Positions 51,024-61,852 of a DNA stretch of 64,000 bases are shown here, piece by piece. How positions within the stretch are numbered: the stretch's first letter is position 1; each line of letters begins with the position of its first letter. A program made the translations under genes and the position numbers. The DNA is from Dipylidium caninum. Lineage: Eukaryota; Platyhelminthes; Cestoda; Cyclophyllidea; Dipylidiidae. The stretch is taken from assembly GCA_017562135.1 (NCBI GenBank), contig QEYB01001664.1:186001-250000 (forward strand), written 5' to 3'. Under the pieces are notes generated by a model. The model did no database searches. It was not told the DNA's origin and was given only the letters and a program-made list of their open reading frames with translations.

Positions 51024-54000
51024 GCCAAACAAGTAGTACATTACTTTTATCATCGCGTATTTCTTCCCAACTGTATGAGGGGATTTGCTCAGTTTTTCCA
51101 CCTTTATTTTTTTAAAAAAGGACACGCAATTACCTACGCAATTTATCTGAAACAAACTCTGTCTATCTTATTGTACACACAATTAGACTCTTTAAACTAC
51201 CCCAAGTAGGCTTATCCACCGTTTGGAGGTTCGACTATTCAAAAGATTGGGATGGTGAAGGTGGTACAGCTCGGCGGAGTGTCTGTGTGGCACGTGTGTT
51301 CAGCTTGGCATCTTGTGATACTTTGAGGAAGTATTCAGGGCCCACTCCAATTGCGTCGTCAAGACGAAACATTGTCCAGGCTTTTGAACGATCCGCGGCT
51401 GCAAAACTCCAAATCCTCCCCAAATGTTATCAGCCTTCTGGGTTTGACGCTCCATTGTTAACTTAAAATTGACAGTTCAAATTTCTGTTACCGACAGGAT
51501 GAGGTGCTTACTGACGAGTTTCCTTCTTTCGGTCGTTTTTAAAGCAACCCTCTTAGGTCAAAATACTCCATCGGAGCGAATGGCATGGCGAGTGGTGTCC
51601 AAGTCCACATTCGCATTGTCTGGAGCGCACCTCAATAAAGGTGGCTTGTTTTAACGTGGTAAGTGATATCTCGAGACTGGGCAGTGGGTAGAACTACGCA
51701 AAGCCCGCCTTTACTTTTGTATGCGGTTGGAAATCTCGAAATAGTTGTAAAATATAAGGAGGAAAAAGAAAGCAAAATACTCCACATTTTTTTATTAAAT
51801 TCAATTCAAATAATCGCTATTGATATATACGACTTTCTGCCAAAGGTTGGGTAAGTCATGTATGGCTTTTTGAAAAAAAATAAACTTTGCAGTTAATAAG
51901 CAATTTGAAGTCTTTTATAATACAAATCTGACAATTGTAATTTTGTCCTTAAAAATAGGTTATTCTCGGTCGTTGAGGTATTGAGGCTGATAGATTGATA
52001 AAAACAATCGAAGACTAATGGGAAAATGACAATATCTGGGGAGGGTTCAGGGTAGCAAACGGTGTTCAAATCCTATTAGCCGCAATTGGAGACACAAAAC
52101 GGTCTCTCTTCTTCTCACCACCAGTAGACGTCTGCAGTACATGTTATCTACAAGGCGACAGACAGGAAACCGTGATGTCTGCAGAGATGTAAATATGGGA
52201 CTATAAAGAGAGGCCAACATGCATTCCCAGTATACTCACAACCGAGATGCCAACTTGCAGACCCATCCAGATGGCCAGTGAGCCTTTTTTGACAACTGCA
52301 GAGAATAGATCACACCTTCTATTAATTAAACAGTCAAATTGATAGAACAATGCAGAGGTTTCAGGGTAACAAACAGTTGAGTCTGGGGTGGAATGCATCA
52401 GCTCCCCTCCATGAACCTCGCATCTTCTCTCCGATGGGGGGACAAGGGCCTAGGCAATTCGTGCTTGGTGAGGCCGACTTGTAGCAAGCCTTAGGCCCTA
52501 AGCACCGACACACTTTGATCCATTCGAGTCATCTCTCCCAGGCACGGTACTACTCATAACGGAACGAGCCGGTCAGACGGCATTTTGGGATGCGGAATGA
52601 TTGTTCACTTGGTTAAAATATGCGTTCATTCAGAAGGGTGAATTCCTTTCACACTGGCGAAACGGAAACTCCTGGTGTTGTTCTCCACCATTTTTCATCA
52701 ACTGCTTGGTTGCCTTTGACAAATGACTTTCAGCATACGCGATTTTTCACTACACTGGAGTGACGATTTTGCATGAGGCCGTTTTAAAAGGTGTGCCTTT
52801 TCGAGGTCCACTCTTTGGGGCTTGCTCGGTTAGTGGTGAACTTCACTGGATTTCCATCCACTTTTTAAGTACCGTTTCACTTAAAATGACTTTGGTGCCA
52901 TCAGGAGTCCAAGGCATTCTCAATCCCATTCCGATCGAAGGGCGTTCAATCTGGCTGAGGTTGATGCAAAATTGCATACAGCCGAACAGATTCTTCTGAG
53001 CACTCTCAGGTAGACCTCAACGTTAGACATAGTTACCAATGCCTGGTGGCTGGGGACATGCATCTGTGCAGATTCCTACTTTTTCAATCATGGAGGGATC
53101 GATGGACTGGAAGACGGCGGATAACTTCAAGAAACTATGTCACCGAAAAGAGACCCCCGACAGTGGAAGACAGCTTCTTAGTCTATGGTTTGATAACAGC
53201 TGTGATTAGAATTTTGAAAGCGTATCAGAGAAAGAAAACAAAAATCGTAAGAGTTTTTTTCCATACTCCTCCAAGTCAGTAAATTTTCCAACGAGTCCGT
53301 AACAGGTGCGACAAAAATGTACCATTCTGTTTTATTACCTTAGCCTTTTTAGCCAATTTAGGCTGTTCTGCAGTTCAAACGGCGGTGTCGAGTTTCATAT
53401 GTCCGCGAAGTCGGACCTATCCCTCTTGCCTGTCATCGTAACAGTCCTTTTATTTGTCCCAAGACCTGTATATTTCGGAAATGTTCGGGGTCTAAGACCT
53501 GCCATGGGAGCAGGGCTAAAGCTTCAGTCCCTCTCAGGCTGCCGAGAAAGGGAATTTGTTACTGGAATGAGGGGTAGTCCAGTAGTCATGGTGGCAGAAT
53601 ACGATATTAGGGTCCTAGCCGCCTTGCCAACACGACTAGTCGTGGAGCTATATTTTCACGTGGTGTTCTTTGACAACGATACTCTCAAGCTTCACATGAC
53701 GCCGAAGTCACTTTAACCGCCTATTTCATGTGCCATGGAACTAGAGTGCCTCGTGCTGCTTGCACTTAGAGTAAATACTAGTTACGGGAAAGGTAACAAT
53801 TTAAATAGCTAGCAGATCTCACTTATCACACAGACGAACTTGGAGCTTGGGGATGCAAGTGCGATCTGATTCGGACGAATTGGCTCGTGCTGAATGAGTC
53901 TTCGAATTCGTTATTGACATGGTAGGATGATCAGCATGTCAACGAGACCATCCATTTGTTGTCTTCACAGACCTCTTGCGCACTTTTATCTGTATAAGCT

Positions 54001-57000
54001 TATAGTCCTACTTATAACATTTCAGTAAGTACAAATAAAGTAATACTAAGAAGATATTGGTTGCACGTGAGAATGCGTCAGCCCTTGCCGGAGCTAAACT
54101 ACGTTGTATATTAAAACGTCTAGTGCACGGAAAATTGTTTACGATAACTATCGACATCTTGCCTTTGCCCACTTTACCAGCAATAGATGTTGACGTGACC
54201 GATTTGCTTGCCTCACCTATTTATACGTTGGCATGGCAACGAGCTACGAGGCCAAGTGAAAATTTTCAGGACAATGCGTTTAAGTAGGCAGCGGCTACCG
54301 TTCCAGTGCTACCTTATCGAATCGAATTCATTCTTTGACAAATTGACTAGTCAGAGATTAACATTTAGCCTCATTTCTTGTCCGCCTGCACATCTTTGTA
54401 CTTAAGTGGAAAAAAGTAAGCGTAATAGCATTTTGTAAGGTCTGGCAGTTAGACATTTCCTCATAGGGTCGCCCCACCTCCGACCCATGTGTCCAAGCCA
54501 CAATGGCTTAACCCCTTTGAACAACTCGCAAGCGCCCACTATGGCTTTTTGGAGTGTGCCGAATATATCACATCGAAGTTAGTATTGGATGTGTCACTTA
54601 AAGGGGCTTTAGAGTCCATCTTACTCGTACCCCCGGTAAGCCACCCATTCGGGCGCCATAAACTATTCGGCTGGCAACTAAGTGACTGCGGATTTTAAAC
54701 AAGGAAAAAAAATCATAAAATTCGCTTGTAAGTGTGATCTTATCCAAGTCGGTATTGTGTCTTCGTGTTGGCCAATTTTGCCACCGTTTGAATTGATCGT
54801 TTGGGTGTTTAGTACAAGTTTCAACTGCAGCATATCCTTATAATTTCTCCAGACTGACAGCATAATCTTTTTAAGGGAATCGCTGCCTTTGATATCATCT
54901 GGGCTGATTCGTATTGCATCAAACACGATCTTTTCCGATCAACTTTGTGTTAAACTAACCACTTTTAATCGACAGTAATTAGTCCTTTCAGAAATGGATC
55001 ACTTTTGACGTGTTCCAGATTGGAACCGCGGATGCTAATGCCTTGCGTCACATGAATCTCCTCAAGTCGGTGAGGAATCCACATATAGGGTTTTCTGACA
55101 CAGCCAAGTTGTTTTAATTTTTATACGAAGCATGTGTATCATACATTGAGTCTCACTGCATTCTCACGTGTAGTGCTCTGACGATTGGCTTCGACACAGG
55201 CCTTGATGGGGTCCCACCGACTTCAACTTGACTGCCAGATTGTTGAGCAATTTCCAATGTAAATCACCATAACAAAATCTGGCAAGCCAACTTTACCGAC
55301 ACTGTCTTTCTTTCAAGGCTTCATTCCCATATATAACGCATAATTTCCTGTGTGCTTGCGCTGCATTCATGCCTTTCCGGAAATAAGACCATAAAATATT
55401 TCTGATGTGCCCATCTTGTTCTTCCGTACTAAACTAGGATAAGAACGAAATTAAAGAACTAAACGACGTAATTATATATATATAGGTCAGGTGCTGAAAA
55501 CAAGTTAACGAAATAAAAGGAAGAACATAGTCCATCTGACAAAATTCGTAACCACTTCCTTGCCAACGCAATAGACTGTCAGTCATTCTAGGTCTATGTG
55601 AACTTACTAAGTTGTGCTTATAATCCGAATGTTCCATCAAATGAAATATAATGATTATATGCTGCAAGTCGCAGGAATGGAGGCTTTGAAGACGCCCGAG
55701 GGAATATCAACCAGTTTTCGTGCTTTTTGCGCAAAATTACCCAGTCAAGTACACTTTGTCAAGAGGAAGATCAGAGACCAGAGGACATTTACTCAGAAGC
55801 ACCATCTCGGTGTTTGAAGAGAACATCCTCGGACGCACAAATTTCGTAGTTGACAATAAATCATTGATGGGAGAATGCACTTAACGCAAGGTAAAGTTTA
55901 TGGTTATATCTTCAAGCTTGGGTGAATTAACGTATCATTATTCGTATTATCTACCTCCAACCCTGTGGATTCCTAACTGGTGGGCGGGTTACAGCTGCCT
56001 CTGGTTACCGTAAGTATTCACGTCTGAAAAAAAGTAGTTATATATGAATTGGATAATTCTCACGTTCACGAGTGAAGAAGGCGATTCAGACGACCTTCTC
56101 TGGCATAACATAAGACTGAATGGAGAAGTTTGAGGTCGAAGCTCGTGTTTGATCTAAATACGCTTCCCGTATGTGGGATGTGCTCTATTTTTAGCACCTA
56201 TGAGGCTAGGGAATAGACGTGTTTACTGCGATTATACCTGGGGAGATTTAGGGTGTGACGGGTTTCGGTGGGTGTACGGCATAGAGTTTGCACTGTAAAC
56301 TTTAACGAATACTTACCTGAGGTCATTATGAGGCGTAAGTGCCTCGCAGATCTGACCCCATAGTAAGGCCTTTTACGCCGTGATTCGCAAGGAGTGAAGA
56401 AGACGGCACATTTCACTACGGCAGCAGTAAATTAGACCACTAAAAGATGGTGGATACTGCCATATGGCGAAGAGGGTCGTAAGAGTAGTTGTGGACATCT
56501 CAGCTTTCTACACCTAAAGCCACTATTATATTGACCCGATAGCTGCCCCACCTACTGATTCCCATTAATGAAGGCTTTTGGGTTAAAACAATTCAATCTT
56601 AGTGTGCGTTGATTTCAGTAACGCCTGTTCTTCACGTGGCCGCCCACCAACGCACACGCTACTTCACATTCCCATTAAGTACACCAGTGTTAGTTGTTTA
56701 GGCAACACTGCCTAGTGCACAAATTGATGCGAATTAGTGAACTTAGACCAGTCATTCGCATTAATTTGTGGGGTAGTAGAGTACTGTTGCACTTTTCACT
56801 TGTACTAAATGCGTCAACCAATCAATGATAAGTGACAGCAACCAAATAATCGATTGGATACACAATTGGTTGTTGCCAATAGGCTAAATAATCAACAATG
56901 CTTAAGTGAGATGCCGAGGCAAGTTTTTTTTCCAGTTTCAGAAATCGACACCACTTTTGTGGCCGCGAGAAAGTGTTAATATACTGACAGCGCATGGGTG

Positions 57001-58180
57001 ACGTGATTAAATCTTAGGAAAATTCGGATACAGAGGTACCATGGTCTTAACAATTTATTTGTTTTATGCTTTTTCTCAATACCGTAGAAAATTTAAAAAA
57101 AATTGTTCTTATCTTGTTCAGTCACGTATTCACATCGTGATGCGTTTGCGACTTAAACACGAGGTGAGGTCACGATTTACATCACGCATCCTCATAAGGT
57201 AACACCGAAAAGATAAGTCTTCTGCCACAACGAGATTCTCTCAGCACCCGCGCTAAATCACTAAGACGGAAGTGCGTGTCACGCATCACTGTGAGATAGA
57301 ATCGCGTTAAATAGGGTAAACCAAGTGGGCACTAGGTAATACTCGTTGATTTGATAAGCCGAGTCATAAACGGCTTCAGCATTAACTTCGTGAGTAAATT
57401 CACAAACATAGGTATTCATCGAAAGTGTAAAAACAGTGAACTTCCCCTCGCTTCCTAGTTAGTGTGAGCACGATTTCTGACACAAGAAAAACTGTGCACT
57501 AACAATTCGCACGCCAATTACTGTCACGCATGCTAAGCATTGGCTATGGAGATCCCGTTTTGGCAAGCATTCGAAATCATAGACAAGAAGCCAAATCAGT
57601 CAGAGTTGAGCTCCAAGCAAAATGTAGAGTAGCAGCAATGTAATGCAGCTAAGCTAACATTTGTCAATTAGAATGGTGAACTCGGAGATGAGTCCAAAAG
57701 GACTGAGGAGACAGCCATTTCCTCAAATGAATAGAAAGTTCATTGAAGAATAATTGGCTCTCAAATTAGCGAATTTCATTGAATTGGCGGCCAGAGACGC
57801 CTGCACACTCACACCTGCGTCCAGTCAAGAGGCAATGACAGTCGCGTCAACACCCGCAATGGACTTGAGGATAACCTATATGAATGGGGTTTGTTCGCCA
57901 CAACACCTTCTACGCTAGAAGAATCGAGAGCACCCGTGAAAGAGAGTTGAATGACGTGAAGTAAAATCGGAATCATGTTCTCCACGGATCCAGAGAAAAA
58001 AATAAAGGCACAATTTTAGATGTAACGTTTAAATATTATTATTTGCAAGCTGACGAACACGCGATAAGCATAAATGAATTGCTAGTAGGTTCAAAAGTAG
58101 GTCTTGAACACAAAGTAGTCAAAAATGAGAAAACGAGGTCGGTTAGTAAATACATCCAATAGATAAATCGCACTGACGAT
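51024..58180. other. Non-coding intergenic stretch
   Basis: The LRRC9 and IFRD genes converge on this region, so both 3' UTRs lie here. I see no supported gene. A weak candidate exon on the minus strand lies at 51,235-51,423, and a 17-bp hairpin at 56,718-56,770. TCACGCATC or near copies recur at 57,182, 57,279 and 57,524. Open frames at 52.7-54.9 kb have no motif I recognise. Confidence 0.5.
56718..56770. repeat. 17-bp inverted repeat (stem-loop)
   Basis: CACAAATTGATGCGAAT (56,718-56,734) pairs with ATTCGCATTAATTTGTG (56,754-56,770) along all 17 positions if one G-U pair is allowed. The loop is 19 bases. As RNA, plus-strand reading, this is a stable hairpin. It could be a microRNA precursor, a remnant of a small inverted-repeat element, or chance. 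Confidence 0.7.
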
Positions 58181-59617
58181 TCAGCACTCCTCGAGGTCCA
58201 AAAGATTTCTCCCGTCACGCGACTTATTCCTTTTCTGTGTGCGAATTTTAGAGGCTCGTTGGTTGACGTAACGACGGGTTCTTTTGTCTTCCTCCCGAGC
58301 TGCCTGTTTCAGCGGCTCCAAAAGTAGAGGCGGACCCAAATCAAGAACTCCTCGCATCAATTCGTTTTCGCGAAGATGTGTCTCCATACCGACCGCAATA
58401 AGGCGACAAAATGACTCATACACAAAAGCTCGACAAAGGGAATCAATTACCAAACGCTCAGATCTCAACTTTACCACCTGTTCAAAAGGCATTTCACGGG
58501 ATCTTAAAAAATTGAGGACGTTCCGAAAGGTGGAGCGTTGTTTCTTGGAATCAACCTTTGACACCGATTTATCCGAGTTGTTGGCCAGTTGTTCAAATAC
58601 ATCCAAGAGAGAAGAGAAATAAGGTCCTTTAAAATCCTTTTTTCCCTCATCACGAATACGCTCAAAGATTACACCCACCGCGTCACAGGCGGCAAGACGA
58701 ACCTCGACATAAATGGATTGGAGAAGACTAACTAGAAAGCTTTGTATGTCTTGACCAAGGGCAGTGGCGTCTGAAGCGGGCAATATAGTGTATAAAAGGC
58801 ACCAAGCACGGAGGCAATCGCAGTGCAGCAACACTGTTGGCGCCTGAAGAACAGGTGATTTACCATCACCCTTCAGACAGGAGGCTTTGAAAATGTTCAA
58901 CAGAGAGCCCATTAACCGCTTAATACCAGGAAAGTCCTTTGAGTCGCTCAAAAAGTGCAGCCATGTAAATGAAGTAGCGCAGGCTCCTCTGAATGAGCTG
59001 ATCTCAGTGGAATCGCAGATTCGTGACTCCATTGACACCTGAAATTCTTCCACGAGGCATTGGTTTTCAAAAGCTGTAAGTTGCATACTAAAGGCTCCGA
59101 GACACTGTGCGGCTGCTACTCGCTCCGCAGGTTTGCCGCGCCTCATAGCCGTCTCCAAACTCGAAATAAGCGTTTCAAAATATTTCCATTTTTCGGGTAA
59201 GCCAGGAAGCCCGAGGTAATTTGCACGGAAACAATTCTGGATTAACTGAAATGCAATAGCGCGCTGGTCCGGACGTAAACTAGAAAGCGAATCTATAGCC
59301 ATTGACACTTTGTCCAAGGTAGAGACAATTGAGCCATCCGATGACTGACATGAGGGAAAATCTAAATTAAAAAATTGTCGACTTAAGTTAATTAGGTAAA
59401 TACGTGAGGATGGGCAATCAAATAATACAGGAATCCTTAAAACACATTAAATAAATAGTAAATGAACTAACGTCTGCTTTGGAAGACTCCGAATCGCTAT
59501 TTTCAGCGGAAGGGCTTGCGATGCTAAGACCATCTAATGCATCCTCGGGAACAATGTCTATCAATGCGTGGAATCAAAAAGAAAGCTACTTTTCTTGATG
59601 GCACGCTTCTTGGGCAT
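58181..59617 (-). CDS. IFRD1: Interferon-related developmental regulator (IFRD1/2 family), complete, three exons
   Basis: Exons on the minus strand: 59617-59590, 59557-59472 and 59344-58181, with introns of 32 and 127 nt, in phase, giving 425 residues (human IFRD1 about 450). It starts MPKKRAIKK, like the MPK-basic start of IFRD1, followed by a Ser/Asp-rich stretch. The ARM/HEAT-like IFRD domain follows: RGKPAERVAAAQCLGAFSMQ, RGACATSFTWLHFL, then VDSKKQRSTFRNVLNFL and LGPPLLLEP. The conserved C-terminal box RRYVNQRASKIRTQKRNKSR-DGRN corresponds to the family's FKARTKARSKCRDKRA end. IFRD proteins are nuclear and cytoplasmic co-regulators; yeast and animal members (Ifh-like/IFRD) also associate with ribosomes. 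The final DLEEC differs from the vertebrate DVGEFF. Flatworms may have only one IFRD gene, so IFRD1 versus IFRD2 is not decided. Confidence 0.92.
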
Positions 59618-61852
59618 TATTGAGATGAATTGTGTGAAACATGTACAGATGGCACGCCACCACGAGAATTCGGCAGTAATCAAATGGGCCAAAGGTCAAA
59701 AACGCCCCTAACCAATTAAAAGATCGAAATACTTTGACGAATCATTTTAAAGACGAAAAATCAATGTGTTAAAGACGGATGTCAAATAACGAAAAGCTAT
59801 TTTGGATGCCAATTTTGGCGGTCGCCGTGATGTACAATTTACTTCTATAAAGGATTTTAAATTTTACAGTTGCCTGTCAGTAAAACTGATGGGTCGCAAT
59901 GAGGAATCATTGGTTAAACGACTTCCTGCTTTAAGTGTGGAATTGGTAATGAATGGTAGCTTAGCATGAGAAATATTTGACAAGTTGACGCTGAAATCTT
60001 CATATAAGACGTTTTAAGGAAGATATGCCCTCAATCCACATTACATATCATATTTTCCAGAGTGAATTCGGAGGATGAATAAGCTTGGGTTAATGGATCT
60101 AACCTATGGGAAGACCCACAAGCAAGTGCAACAACAACCCATTTTCTACAAAGTGAAACAGGGATCTCCTCAAAATGACAATATTGCGTATATATCAATT
60201 AATTCGCTATCAAGTCACCCTTCAGTGACCAAATAATATAAGATACAAGCATATCTTTCTAGTGAAATCATACAGATACATTATTTGGTAAGATTATTCA
60301 CCTTTGATAAATATAAACGCCTAATTTTCGCATTACTTTGATTTATGTGTTTATTGTAATCTTTTTGAAATCAAACCTTTGCAACTCTCGTACCATCGCA
60401 ATTTATTCCTCCTATGTATATATTGATTTTAAGGCCTTCACAACCCAAAATTGTGAAACTTAAATTTGGTTTTTTGACAAAAATTGACAGATAAAAATTA
60501 CATTAGTTAACGACTGCAATGATTTTGTATTTTAAACAGTGTATAGCGTGTTTGATTGAATAGACTGAAAGGCAAAACCGTACTTGCGAGCGCGTCGTTT
60601 CGAATTTGTCGTGGTCGTGCTGCCTCCTCGTTTTTCGCGTCTGGCGTATAATCGGACCATGCGGAACGGCTAGAAACGTATCCCAAAAGCTTATTTCAGT
60701 GTGATGCTGAATGTGCATTTGACTGATTGCTCTACCTTTTGGCTTCAGGTGATCTCTTCACGTCGCAAATTTTAGTCGTCAAGAAATGAACAAGAATCGC
60801 TATATAGATGATAGGTTGATGCGGCGATCGGTCCGGTCCACTGAATTTTGCATAAAGCGTTCTTTGCCGAAAAGTCATACGAGTGATCCCTTTTCGCCGA
60901 CAGTTGTGATGCATCAATTAGAAACAGGCACGATCATTGAGTCGCGCGCGCATTGATGTTACATGTTGCGGTTACCGCGTGGGACGTCTTAGTTAATTTC
61001 GGCACTTGAGGCCGCCTTTGCTACAACTCGGTGTAGGTGGTTACACTTTTCTTGATGACTGCCGTTGTCTGTTTCGTGTGTTTTGCCTGGCTTAATGCGG
61101 CAAACGCTCGTATGTACAAATGTCATAGTTATTCTGATTTTCGAGTGCATCACCTTTTCTTCCCTTTAGGGTCGCGCATGAACGTAATCGACAATTGTTC
61201 CGGCTTTCCCTGTCATGGCGGGATCAAGCGTCTCAACGTTGTGATTTTGTTCTGTATTGTCGGGCGACTGGGAGTTTGTTTTTGTAACTTGTTCTTTTGA
61301 CAAACCAAATGTATTTTCTCAGTTAATATGTTAATTTGAGGGTTGGATTGTCGTAATTTTGGGTGCGGTGGCAGTGGCTGGTGTTTGCTCGTTTGGAGAA
61401 GGGCGGTTGCGTATTGGCTGGGCTCGGTGGTCCGTCGCTTTTCGATGTGCGGAGGGGGCTGGCGGGCTGGTTGGGGTGGTGGGGGGAGATGCCTTTGCGT
61501 AGGTGCGTGTGGGGTCGAGCCGTGCTTCCGGTCTCGAGTAGCGTCATCACGAAGTTCCAGGAGCTTGGTAGTGGGGTGGTAATATTTTAATTAAGAATGT
61601 GAAAAAGAAGAACGAATAGGAGGGCTTGGGATTCTTCATTTATTGGTCTAATGCCTCTCAGCGAAGGCAATGAGAATTGCAGAAGCAATGAACAAGCCTC
61701 TATATGGAGCGCATAAAATGCGGATATTTATGCGGTTTGTCTTTTATCTTGCCATCATATAAAATCAAACTTCGCAATTTCTTTGTTTCTGTTTGTTATA
61801 ATAGTCCACTCCTTCGCAGTATTATTTGCTGGCGGCATACTTCATCGTCTTA
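59618..61852. other. Divergent intergenic region between IFRD and OGT
   Basis: It should hold the promoters of both flanking genes. CpG-containing sequence at about 60,590-61,060 and a G-rich block at about 61,355-61,560 are the visible features. A small frame at 61,055-61,300 begins with a signal-peptide-like stretch. An untranslated first exon of OGT may lie here; an acceptor-like TTCGCAG ends at 61,819. Confidence 0.5.
61355..61560 (+). other. G-rich block upstream of OGT
   Basis: Strong G-over-C skew on the plus strand, with many GGG and GGGG runs, about 300-500 bases before the OGT start. A similar block lies in the same position before SIRT7. The two do not look like copies of one repeat. 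Confidence 0.6.

Noticed and set aside
53306..53716. 136-codon plus-strand frame
   Set aside because: Hydrophobic and mixed composition, no match to transposon or cellular families I know.
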